Origin: Halicephalobus mephisto
Taxonomy: Eukaryota; Nematoda; Chromadorea; Rhabditida; Panagrolaimidae
DNA: 64,000 nucleotides
NCBI GenBank assembly: GCA_009193035.1
Contig: SWDT01000019.1
Span: 496,001-560,000, forward strand
Direction: 5' to 3'
Shown in pieces: positions 31,210 to 41,492 of this stretch. Position 1 is the first letter of the stretch. Every line of letters starts with the position of its first letter. A program made the position numbers and the translations under genes. The notes beneath the pieces were generated by a model, which saw only the letters and a program-made list of their open reading frames with translations, was not told where the DNA came from and searched no databases.

Positions 31210-33710
31210 ATGACGTCAGTCGATTACATCTCGATGGCCACGAATCTGGCAACAAAGAACAGCACTCAAGATGATGTTCGAAAATTTTCCGATGAACTCT
31301 TGACAGTCGCCCAAAATTCGGCTTCTGGAGTCGACATCATCATCGGAGCTCTTCAGGCCGTTATTACACAAGAAAACGCGGGTATTGTTCAAAAACAACT
31401 TTTTACGGATATTGTTGAAGGATTAAAACCACCGATGAATCCAGAAGTCATCAAAAAGATCGGTCTTGCGGTGATCAATATGCTGTCCACGAGAGTCATC
31501 GCTTACGAGGACCTCATTCGGCATCTGAAGCAGTTACTGGCATCCATATATGAACAAGAACATAACTACGCAGAAGCCGCTAACATCCTTCTGGGAACGC
31601 TGTCCGACACTTCGTAAGTTGCAATTTTTATATAAGTCGAAATCGCTCGATTTTCGGCAAATTTTTATCCAATTTTTAAAATTCTGTAAATTTAAGATTT
31701 CTATCATGTCCAGATATTCGAATTTTTCTAATTTTCTTATAAATTGAATATAATAATATAAGACACCTTGGGGATTTTGAAATTTTATATGAATTTTGAT
31801 TTTTTCATAAGTAGGTTTTTCGACCCCGAGTCTCCTGTAGATAGACTTCGAACTCCCTATAGATACCCTTGTGGATAAATTCCTGAAGGGCTATTTGTTC
31901 AATTAAAATGAATGACTCAATTATTTAATTTTCACTAATAATCCCTATTCGATTTTTAATTTTTCCAACATATTAAAAATCACAATTGTTTTAATTTTCA
32001 TATATGAAGTTACGTGACTTATGAGTTCCGAGTCTTTTTATATAACAAAAGTTAAGCAAAACCATAAATTTTCATATACGGATATTGATTTCTGTGGTTT
32101 TCAAATTTTTGCGATAAAAATTAAGCAAAATTCCAAGTTTTCATATATGAATATTGATTTCGCTACTTGGTTTTTAAGTTTTTTGAAAACTTCGAAAATA
32201 ATTCATATATCAACGTTTTCAGTCGTTCACAGACGCCGGAGGAACGTGCCAGATCCTTGTTGCATTTGACTGACCTCTGTCTTCTAGCTGGGAAACTCGA
32301 CAATGCTGAACAAGTGATCACTCGTGTCTCGATGAAGCAGCACGAACTCCAAGGAGAAGTCCTTTCCAGATACAACTACTATTACGCTATAGTTTTGGAC
32401 AAACGTCAGAAATTCGTCGACGCTGCTTGTAGATATTATGATTTATCCATTTCTCCTTTTATTTTCCCGGATGAACGTAAAGCGATGCTTCAAAAATCAA
32501 TTATTTGTCTGATTATTTCTCCAGAATCCCCTCTTCGTCAACGTCTTTTTCCGGCTTTATTCAACGACGAACGGTGCAGGAAAGCCATCGGATTTAATAT
32601 TTTGGAGAAAATGTATCTTCATCGACTGATCGCTCCCCAGGACGTCGTTGAATTCGAAGCTTTACTGGAACCTCATCAACGTCACGAAACGGGAAAAGAA
32701 TCCTATCTTCAGAGGTTCATTCTGGAACATAATGTGGTTGCTTTGAGTAAGATTTTCAAAAATATATCTTTCTCGAAAATGGCTTCTTTATTAAATACGG
32801 ATGTCGAAACAGTAGAAAGAATCGCCTCTCAGATGATCACTGGCGGACGACTGGAAGCTACGTTGGATCAAGCCACTTCTGTCATTTATTTCAAACGTAA
32901 GTTTTTAAAAAAGAACTTAGATAATCCATTTTTGCTGAGTTACTGTAGGATTAATCATAGTTTTTGAAATATTAACAATTTTGTATATTAAAGTTAATTT
33001 TCGAAAGTACAGGGTTCCTATATAATCCTAATTCAAAACTTTAGGTCTGGGAAAAATATATTTCTAAAAAATTATAAAATTAAAGTTTTAATTTATAGTG
33101 CCAGGATAGAAATAAGAATTTAACAATTTTTTAATGATAAAACAGAATAATTACACTCTGCATAAAAGGCAACCAAGCGTCTGACTCGTGTCCTACAGTA
33201 TCCCGCGCTCCCTGATTTTCAGGCTATCTCTTCGGGTGATTTCTTTCTGGTCCAGTGTCTGTCCCAACATAAAACTCTAGAAATTTTTTGATTATTTTTA
33301 TTGAAAAAATTTATTTTTGGCATTATTGGAATTTTGTAAAAACAGAACTTTTCCAAAATTTATATATTTTAGAATTACTTAAATTCGGAAATTTCAAGTT
33401 TTTAAAACTTTTTGTAATTTTAATTTTTGAATTTTGTAACGATATAATTGGGGATTTTATAATGTTGCAAAATGTCACATGAACTGCTTTTGTTTCCGAG
33501 AAATAAAAAAATTCATTTTGTCAAGTTTATTTTTGGATTTTGTACTATGATGATATTTAATTTTTTTGGATTGCAGGTTCTCAAGAGAAACAAGGGCTCG
33601 AACAACATTTTCTAGCTGCTTGTCAAGAAGCCAACAACGTTTTTGATCGGATTGTCAATATTCATCCTGAATGGTATTCGAAAAATTTTTCAACTGATGT
33701 TTCGAATTAA
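31210..33710 (+). CDS. csn-4: COP9 signalosome subunit 4 (3 exons, 403 aa)
   Basis: Exons 31210-31613, 32223-32896 and 33577-33710, phases 2 and 1 matching. The protein is collinear with human COPS4 (406 aa): LASIYEQEHNYAEAANILLG in the N-terminal helical-repeat region, then ARVLD-like AIVLDKRQKFVDAACRYYDL, FNDERCRKAIGFNILEKMYL, and the PCI-domain winged helix with IEHN-like LEHNVVALSKIFKNISFSKM and IASQMITGGRLEATLDQ. CSN4 is a PCI subunit of the COP9 signalosome, which removes NEDD8 from cullins. The start at 31210 is preferred over an upstream in-frame ATG at 31093, because the intervening stretch is hydrophobic/aromatic and untypical, and an acceptor-like TTTTTTATCAAG precedes the preferred ATG. 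The gene looks intact. Confidence 0.96.
31614..32222 (+). other. csn-4 intron 1: no exon seen
   Basis: AT-rich, with several TTCATATATGAA-type palindromic words (about 31998, 32068, 32144). Near 31800-31870 is a short GC-richer patch. Nothing coding is supported. Confidence 0.5.
33135..33270 (+). repeat. Dispersed ~170-bp repeat, single unit in csn-4 intron 2
   Basis: Contains the family words CCTACAGTATCCCGCGCTCC, CTGATTTTCAGG, TCTCTTCGGGTGAT and GTCCCAACAT. Same orientation as all other copies in the window. Confidence 0.7.
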
Positions 33711-34700
33711 TACGTGTAGTTTTAAATTCAAGTTAAAACGGAATTTTGTAAATTTAAAATACAGTGGTTTTTGGATTTTTTAAAGTTATTTTTAGAGAAA
33801 TTACGGTAAGGAAGGGAAATTGAAGAACATGGTATTTTCAGCAGGAAGAGATATTCGAGATTTGATTTCCTTTTTTGAGTTCCTCATTCTGACAATTTTG
33901 ACTCGAACTGGCAAAGGAACAAGTTCATTATGATCTTTGAGGACTTTTTGACGAAAATTGATTTAGTTTTATTTGTCGACTTTTTGTGGAAAAATTGCAA
34001 TAGTAGATGATTTAACATAGTTATTTGGGATTTTTCGTGATGAGAGTTGATTGGATTTTGGATAGGGTTTTATGGTGAAATTGGGTAGTATTAGTAAAAG
34101 GGAAATTTGTCATGATTATTTGGGATTTTTGTGGTGAAAATTGATTTTGTTTAATTTTAATATTTACCACGAAACTTTTCACAATGGTAAAAGAAGGTTA
34201 GTACAGTTATTGGAGATTTTCGTGGTGGGATTTAATATTTTTTTGGGATTAATTTTGATTTACTACTAGATGAAAAAAAATGATTACAGTAATCAGGGAC
34301 TTTCCTGATAAGATTTAGTTTTTTTAGGGTTAATTTTGATTTACTACTAGGTGGAAAGAAATTATTACGGTAATCAGGGACTTTCCTGATAAAATTTAGT
34401 ATTTTTTTTGGATTAATTTCGACTTGCAATGGTAAATGATTTTATTCAGCATAGTTACCAGAGACTTTCGTGACGGGATTTGACTTCATTCTCTTTTTAA
34501 TTTTTTTGTTACAAAAGTTCGCTTGTACTAGTAAACGGAGAAACTTATTACGGTTATCAGGGACTTTCGTGCTGAGACTACTTTTGTTTTCCGCGACAGA
34601 AATGGTCATTTGAACTGATTTCGCATTTCGAAATAACGAATAACCTTATTTTATAAAAAACAAAAGTTCTTCATGTACTTAATTCTGAGATATTAAATAA
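33711..34700. repeat. Downstream of csn-4: degenerate repeats with TCAGGGACTTTCSTGA
   Basis: TAATCAGGGACTTTCCTGAT occurs at about 34290 and 34372, with variants near 34208, 34450 and 34557. The words form a small dyad (TCAGG/CCTGA). No gene is visible, and no canonical poly(A) signal lies close to the csn-4 stop. Confidence 0.55.
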
Positions 34701-34739
34701 AAATTTTCAAATTTATTTTTTTTATAAAAGTTTGAAATT

Positions 34740-35640
34740 TTGGAAGTTTTATAAAACTTAAAAATTTTGGAAGTTTTCAGAATATCGTAGAAGCTTCTGC
34801 AATTTTCCAGAATCTAACAGAAAATTCCGGAATTTTTGAGAATCTCAAAGAAAATTTCGGAGCTATCCAGAAGCTTTTATAGCTTCATAGAATCCCATAG
34901 AAATATTTCAGAATTCCAATAATGATTTTTAGAATCTCGTAGAAGCCTTCAAGAATCCTATAGATAACTTCTAGAATTCCATATAGATCTTTCAGAATTT
35001 TATAGAAAACTAGGATCTCTAGAAGCCTTCTAGAACATTGTAGAAAATCTTAGAATCTCGTAGGAAATTTTTAGAATTCTATATAGATCTTCTAAAATAC
35101 TATAGATAACTTCTAGAATTTATAGAAGCCTTTCAAAATCCTATAGATAATTTCTAGAATTCTATATAGACCTTCTAAAATACTATAGAAGATCCCAGAA
35201 TCTCGTAGAAGCCTTTGAGAATTTCCTATAAACCTTCTGTAATCATATAGATAACTTCTAGAATTCCCTATAAACTTTCTATAATCCTATAGATAATTTC
35301 TAGAATCTATAGAAGCCTTTCAAAATCCTATAGATAATTTCTAGAATTCTATATAGACATTCTAGAACACTAGAAGATCCCAGAATCTCGTAGAAACCTT
35401 TGAGAATTCTATATAAACCATCTGTAATCCTATAGATAACTTCTAGAATTCCCTATAAACTTTCTAGAATCCTATAGATAACTTCTAGAATTCTATATAG
35501 ACATTCTAGAACACTAGAAGATCCCAGAATCTCGTAGAAACCTTTCAGAATTCCCTATAAACTTTCTAGAATCCCTATACAAAATCCTAAAATTCCATAA
35601 AACTTTTCAAAATTCATCAAAAAAGTTTCAAAACCTAAAA
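34740..35640. repeat. Degenerate tandem repeat (TAGATAACTTCTAGAATTC)
   Basis: Units of roughly 40-120 bp built from TCTAGAATTCTATATAGA, CCCAGAATCTCGTAGAA and AATCCTATAGATAACTTC repeat across the block. Higher-order copies at about 35160-35280 and 35340-35510 are nearly identical. Non-coding. Confidence 0.8.
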
Positions 35641-35754
35641 TTTCTTAGAAATTTAATTAAAACATTAAATATGAAATTTTTTAATTTTGTAAATTTCTAA
35701 AATATTGAATTTTTAATTTTTGGGAAATTGATAACCCCAATAATTGAGAACAGT

Positions 35755-35837
35755 TGTGGCGAATTTTCTTGATGAAAAACCCGTTCAAATCGAAATTATT
35801 CAAAAAGACAACAATTTCCGGCAACAGTTGCCAGAGG
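35755..35837 (+). other. Exon-like segment, gene uncertain
   Basis: Bounded by a weak acceptor (GAGAACAG, ending near 35751) and a GTCAGT donor at about 35840. The frame between reads VANFLDEKPVQIEIIQKDNN and has coding-like composition in an otherwise A/T desert. No domain recognised and no partner exon found. Confidence 0.2.
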
Positions 35838-36009
35838 CGGTCAGTATCAGGAACGACGAAGGGTCACCTGTTCTTGAAGAAAAATTTCCAAAGAATTTAG
35901 TTACATTCAAAAATTTTTCATTGAATAAGTTCAATTTCGAATTTTTTTTTCAATTGAATTCAAATCCGTTTCCGGAAAAAAATTTTAAATTTTTTTGGAT
36001 TTTTTAAAC

Positions 36010-36700
36010 TTTCAGAATTTTTTAAAATTTTTAAATTTCTTTAGATTTTTAAAGTTTTTTAAAAATTTTATGAATTTTTGAAATTTTCAAAAATTTTTGA
36101 ATTTTTTTAAATTTTATATTTTTTTAGTTTTTTTAAATTTTTTTAGATTTTTTGAATTTTAAAAATTAAATTTTTTTTAATCTTTAAAATTTAAATTTTT
36201 TTTGATTTTTTTGAATTTTTAAAATTTTTCGAAATTTTAAATTTTTTTTATTTTCAAAGTTTTTTATTTTTTTTGAATTTTATGGATTTTTGAAATTTTT
36301 TGGATTTTTAAAATTCACGCTTTGTCGATTTTTATTTTTTTTGAGTTCGAAAAATTTTAAAAATTTATGAAAACATTAAAGTTTTATTTTTTGTAAAATT
36401 TCGTTTTTGTAAATTTCAAAATAGTTACTAAGTCGTGTTTGAAAATTTTTGGTTTTTTTATTTCAATTAGGGTCCATTGAAAATTTTTCGGACAACTTTG
36501 TCTTTTTCAAATTTTTATGCAAAATTTTTTAAAACTTTTTTTTATAAAAATTTTTAGTTTTTTTTATTAAATTTTTTTAAACTTTTTTAAATAAAATTAT
36601 TTTAGAAAATATAAGAATTTTAATTTCCACAAATGAATTTTTCCAAATTTTAAACTTGATTTAGAAATTTTCGAGAATAAAGATTTTAGTTCTGAGGTGG
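36010..36700. other. Low-complexity T-rich DNA, no gene seen
   Basis: Repeated TTTTTTGAATTTTTAAAATT words with no splice-bounded frame. Confidence 0.5.
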
Positions 36701-36760
36701 AATTGAATGAGAACTCTTACCGCGAAAGTCCCTAGTAGAGTGGTAACCAGTTCCGCCAAT

Positions 36761-37281
36761 TTTGTACAGGTTTTCTGATATCATGGCTAACTGAATGGAA
36801 TCAACATTTAAGAGTCTCTGATCATGGTTTTCACATTACTTGATGCTGAGCACAGTCGAAGGCAGGATTGCAATCCAAAAAAGATGGATTCTAATTGAGT
36901 GTAATCAACATGCTAAAATCTTTCTTTTCTGCAATTAAAAAACATAAGCATGTTAACTATCCCGATTAGGATCACCTTCCTTTGACTTCCAGTCATGTCG
37001 TCGATTCTCACATTATTTGATTCTAAATGACAGTAATCGACGGCAGGATTGCAATTAAAAAAATTGAATATAATTGAGTATAATCAACGTAGTAATACCT
37101 TTTTAACCGGAAATAAACATGATTCAAAAACGTTGATTATGTTCAATTACGATCAATATTTTGTCCAATTGCATTCCTGGCATCGATTACTGTCATTTAG
37201 AATCAAAAAACATGAAAACTGTAGTCAGGGACTCTTGTTAATTTTATTTAGGTAGGTGTGATTTCAGAAAACCTGTATGAA
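36761..37281. mobile_element. ~520-bp palindromic element with inverted arms (MITE/foldback-like)
   Basis: The outer ends are TACAGGTTTTCTGA (36765-36778) and its exact reverse complement (37264-37277). Inside, a perfect 24-bp inverted pair lies at 37017-37040 and 37183-37206, and flanking arm sequence (for example AGAGTCYCTGA with its complement) also pairs. There is no open frame. Foldback structure suggests a non-autonomous DNA element; target-site duplication was not identified. Confidence 0.65.
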
Positions 37282-37689
37282 ATTAATTTTTGTAATGTTT
37301 TTAATTATATAAAAAATATTATTAAATAAAAAATTGTAAAAATTCGTGTCTATCTCGACGTCAGATGGAGTCCATACTACATCAAGTTCAAAATTTTCGA
37401 AAAAAAGTTACAACCGACGCTGTCTGGAATTGGATTAGGCTCGGGAAGTCCTTCGAAAATTTCCTCTATCTCGTCCGTTTATGTCAAATTTAACTTTATT
37501 TTTTTGTAAACTTGTTTTTAAATCTGCCAAATGGACATTTAAAGGATTTCTGGAATTCCGAAGGTAGATTTCTTCATCAATATTTCAAATAAAAATTATC
37601 TTAAAAATTGCAAAAATTTTAATTTTCATATATCAATTTTTGCAAATTCAAACTTTTTTAAATTTTTTGAAAATTCTTCGAAATAAAGA

Positions 37690-38035
37690 TTCTGAATGAA
37701 ATATTTCTAAAATAAAGTAATTTTAATTAATAATAATTTTAGAATCTGTTTTAGGAACTTTCGAAGATAATCCTAAATTTTATAAATTTTATATATAAAA
37801 TTAACTTTTTTAAATTTATCTATATATTTATTTCTAAGGTCCAGAACTAGTCAATCAATCAGGATTTAGAATTCTGAAGGTAAATTTCATAATCAACTGC
37901 TTCTAGAAACGCACTATTAGATCGTACAAGATCTCAAACATCATAACTTTCAAATGTAAATTTATTTAACTTCAAAAACCTGCAAATCTTTCACAGAATC
38001 CTTCGAAATAAAGATTCTGAATAAAATACTTTTAA
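37690..38035 (+). repeat. ~345-bp long-range direct repeat, copy 1
   Basis: Nearly identical by eye to 63258-63605, including CACTATTAGATCGTACAAGA and GGTCCAGAACTAGT. A third partial copy begins near 63590. No frame. The copies are in the same orientation, 25.6 kb apart. Confidence 0.85.
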
Positions 38036-38099
38036 AAAGTTACTTTTTTCTACATTTATTCCTAAAATTAGATGAATTTTTGAAATGGTTCTTGTTTGA

Positions 38100-38520
38100 C
38101 TTCACATGAGAGAGCTGCTTCAGTCACTATCCTATATCTTTTCCTTGTTGATTCAGTCACTATCCAGTACTTTTCCTTGTTACTGCAGTCACTATCCTAT
38201 ATCTTTTCTTTGTTGATTCAGTCACTACTTTTCACCTTTTCCTTATTGCTTCAGTCACTATCCAGTACTTGTTCTTTATTGCTGCAGTCACTATTTTTTA
38301 CCTTTTCTTTATTGCTTCAGTCACTATCCAGTACTTTTTCCTTGTTGATTCAATCACTACTTTTTACTTTTTCCTTATTGCTTCAGTCACTATCCAGTAC
38401 TTGTTCTTTATTGCTGCAGTCACTACTTTTCACCTTTTCCTTATTGCTTCAGTCACTATCCAGTACCTTTTCCTTGTTACTGCAGTCACTATCCTGTACC
38501 TTTTCCTTGTTTCAACTAGT
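38100..38520 (+). repeat. Pyrimidine-rich minisatellite with CTTCAG/CTGCAG in each unit
   Basis: Units of about 48 bp, in higher-order pairs, contain TTCAGTCACTATCCAGTACT and CTTTTCCTTATTGC. All three plus frames are open for 80-155 codons because of the composition, encoding SLLLQ repeats. I treat this as non-coding repeat. Each unit contains a U-rich tract ending in YAG. Confidence 0.85.
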
Positions 38521-38559
38521 CTTGTGTCTTGACAGATATGGATCTTTGTTGTTGACATT

Positions 38560-38728
38560 GTAAAGTGAATCGACGAAGACAAAAGAGTTGTCTGGTCATT
38601 TTTGCTCAATAATAAGGATTTGTACACAAAGCTGACTGGAGACTGTGTGAAGGGAGTCCGGGATCCGGCCAATATTGATCCTTCAAGATTTGCGCAGGAA
38701 GCAAATAGATTCTTCCGTCGTTTTTTTT
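38560..38728 (+). pseudogene. Coding-like fragment without a complete gene
   Basis: From 38574 to a stop at 38728 the frame reads IDEDKRVVWSFLLNNKDLYT then KLTGDCVKGVRDPANIDPSR and FAQEANRFF. Composition is clearly coding-like and GC-richer than the flanks. An in-frame TGA precedes it, and an acceptor-like AATAATAAG at 38613 could start a terminal exon. No family recognised and no upstream exon found. Either a decayed gene or the last exon of one I cannot assemble. Confidence 0.3.
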
Positions 38729-38799
38729 GACTTTTAGTCTCGTTGGATTTATTTTTTTTAGTTTTCTTGGAAATCTGATTTTTGGAATTCAATTTTATA

Positions 38800-39230
38800 A
38801 AATCACAATTTTTTGCAAAATTTCGGAATTTTCGAAAATCTGATAGAAAAATTTTTAAAATTTTATAAAATTTTCAAAAATTTAAAAAAATCTTCCAAAA
38901 TTCAAAAAAATTTTTAACTTTTCAAATTCTGAAAAATTCCAGAATCTTAAAAAATTTTAAAAATCTTTAGGAATTTTATAAATTTTATAAAATCTTGCAA
39001 AATTTAAAAAACTTTTAACTTTCAAATTCTGAAAAATTCTATAATCTTTAAGAATTTTGTAAAATTTTGAAAAATCTTCCAGAATCCAATGTCAATTTCC
39101 CAAATTTCCGTCTCAGTTTTCCAAATTTTTAGAATCTTCTGAAAATTCGTGTCGAGACAATTTTAAAAAAATTCAATTTTTGATTTTTGAAAAACTTTGA
39201 TTTTTTGTCTTGATCCATCTCTCGAGTTGA
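38800..39230. other. AT-rich degenerate repeats, no gene seen
   Basis: Words such as TTCAAATTCTGAAAAATTC are repeated at about 38918 and 39020. One CGTGTCGAGACAATTTT motif is near 39147. Confidence 0.45.
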
Positions 39231-39270
39231 ATCGAGTTTGAAGACCCTCGAAAACGCGCATATGGCATCC

Positions 39271-39459
39271 ATCCCCTCAGGCGATCGATCGTGTCAAAAC
39301 TGGCATAAACCAAAATTCCGTTTGTTTTCTTTTTTTAAAATTTTTGGAATCTAATCCTAAAACTTGGCCAAAAGACGTTTTTTTTCAAAAAAGGCCGTCG
39401 TTTTTTGAAAAATTCCAATTTTTTTTTGAAATTAAAACTGCTAATCGCCTGAGGGGATG
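39271..39459. repeat. Perfect 16-bp inverted repeat flanking ~157 bp
   Basis: CATCCCCTCAGGCGAT at 39271-39286 is matched by its exact reverse complement at 39444-39459. It lies immediately upstream of a likely core promoter. It may be a small foldback element or paired regulatory sites. Confidence 0.8.
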
Positions 39460-39480
39460 AACACTTATTACCGTCGGTCG

Positions 39481-39562
39481 CTTATAAAAACAGCATCCGA
39501 TTCTAATAACAACTATTTTGGGAGTTCTTATTGGCAGAGGGGCTCCATTCGGCTTCAGAGAT
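39481..39562 (+). promoter_or_regulatory. Likely TATA promoter and non-coding first exon of the coiled-coil gene
   Basis: CTTATAAAAACAGC at about 39481 is a good TATA box. About 75 bases later CAGAGATGGTGTAAGTTTTC supplies a donor (GTGTAAGT, about 39559-39566). Joining to the acceptor at 41475 gives a 5' UTR upstream of the ATG at 41493; starting at the ATG in this exon would give an early stop. Position and strand fit the downstream gene, but transcript data are needed. Confidence 0.45.
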
Positions 39563-39566
39563 GGTG

Positions 39567-41475
39567 TAAGTTTTCCAAAACAGTTCTAAAAATTAAAAAA
39601 ATTATAAAATTATAAAATTATAAAATTTTAAAAATTAAAAAAATTGTAAATTTTAAAAAATTATAAAATTATAAATTTTTAAAAATTAAAAAAATTATAA
39701 AATTATAAATTTTTAAAAATTAAAAAAATTATGTTTTTAAAAATTATAAACTTTTGGAAATTTTTGGAAATTAAAAAATTTTAAATTTTGAAATTTTTAA
39801 AGCATAAAAGTAGGAACTTTAAAGAAAATTAAAAATTGAAAATTTCTGAAATTTGAGAATTTAAAAAGTTTGAAAATTGACATTTTAAAAATTAAGATAA
39901 CGAAATTTAAAATTATAAGATTGTAAAGTTGAAAAATTCAAAATTAGAAAATCCAAAAATTATATAATAAAAAATTTAAAAAATTAGGAAATTAGAAAAA
40001 TTAGAAAATTCAAAGATTATATAATAAAAAATCAAAAAAATCAGAAAATTAAAAAATTCAAAAATTCAAAAAATTTGAAAATTTTAAAAATTAGAAAAAT
40101 TTAGAAAATTTTAAAAATGCTGAATTTAAAAAATTAGAAAATTGGAAAATTCAAAAATTATATAATAAAAAATCAAAAAAATCAGAAAATTTCAAAAATT
40201 AGGAAAATTTTGAAATTTAGAAAATTTAGAAAATTAGAAAAATTTTGAAATTTAGAAAATTTTAAAAATTCGAAAATTTAGAAAAATAATTAAAAACATG
40301 TGTTTTGAATGTTTTTGCATTTTCCTTGATGTTCGTTTTATTTTGAAATTGTTGGAATTTCTTGAGTTGAAAAAACTCATTTTTTGGTTGAATACCGAAT
40401 TTCAAAACAAACCTGATCGGCTCGAAGCCGAGTCCAGCTTTGTTTTTTACAAATAAAATTTTATCGATTTCTTTCTTTTTTATTTTTAATAATTTTAAAA
40501 ATATTTCTGAAATTAAACTTTTTTAAAATTTTCAAAAATTATTTTTTATTTTTCAAAATTTTTTAAATTTAAATTTTTAAATTTTTAAATTTTTTATTTT
40601 TTATTTTTTAAATTTTTAAATTTTTTATTTTTTATTTTTTAAATTTTTAAATTTCGATTTTTTCTATTTTTTAAGATTTTTCTTTAATTTTTAAAATTTT
40701 TTAATATTTTTTAATTTTAAAAAACTTTTTTGAATTTTTTTAATTTGATCAATTTTTAAAACTTTAATTCACTTTTTTTATTTCTTAAGTTTTTAACGTA
40801 CATCTTCACTTTATTTTTCAAAAAAATCTAAAATAAACAGAAAAATGAGTAACCATTAATGAAGATCCAATGACGTCATTTCTTGCAGTAAAACTAAATT
40901 TTATTTTTCTTCTTAAATTTAAAAATTTAAATTTTTTTAAATCTTTTGAAAAACTTTGTATTTTTTAAAATTTTTAATTTGTAATTTTTAGAATTCTCTA
41001 AAATTTTTTTTTAATTTTTCGAAAAACTTAATTTTTAAAATTTTTCATTTTCTTTAAATTTTGTATTTTCTAAAATTAGTTTAAAACTTTATTATTTAAA
41101 ATTTTATTTTTAAAATTTTTTATTTTCTTTGAATTTTGTATTTTTTTAAATTTGTTCAAAACTATTTTTCTAAATTTTATTTTTAAAATTTTTTATTTTC
41201 TTTAAATTTTGTATTTTTTTAAATTTGTTCAAAACTTTACTATTTAAAATTTTTTATTTTTTAAAAATTTTATATTTTCTAAAATTTGCTTAAAATTCTA
41301 TTTTTCTAAATTTTATTTTTAAACTTCTTATTTTCTTTGAATTTTGTATTTTTTTAAATTTGTTCAAAATTCTATTTTTTTAAATTTTATTTTTAAAATT
41401 TTTTATTTTCTTTGAATTTTGTATTTTTTTTAATTTGTTCAAAACTTTATTTTTCTAAATTTTCTAAAATTTTAG
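39567..41475 (+). other. Probable 5' UTR intron: low-complexity A/T
   Basis: Runs of AAATTATAAAATTTTTAAAA (39570-40290) and TTTAAATTTTTTATTTTCTT units of ~90 bp (41000-41460). A small unique patch at 40370-40450 and a TGACGTCATTTCTTGCAG word at 40870-40887 are the only complex parts. No coding exon seen. Confidence 0.5.
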
Positions 41476-41492
41476 TTGGTCGATATCCTTCA

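Noticed and set aside
38096..38563. 155-codon plus-strand frame rich in SLLLQ repeats
   Set aside because: It lies entirely in a ~48-bp pyrimidine minisatellite; other frames are open too, and there is no start or splice context.
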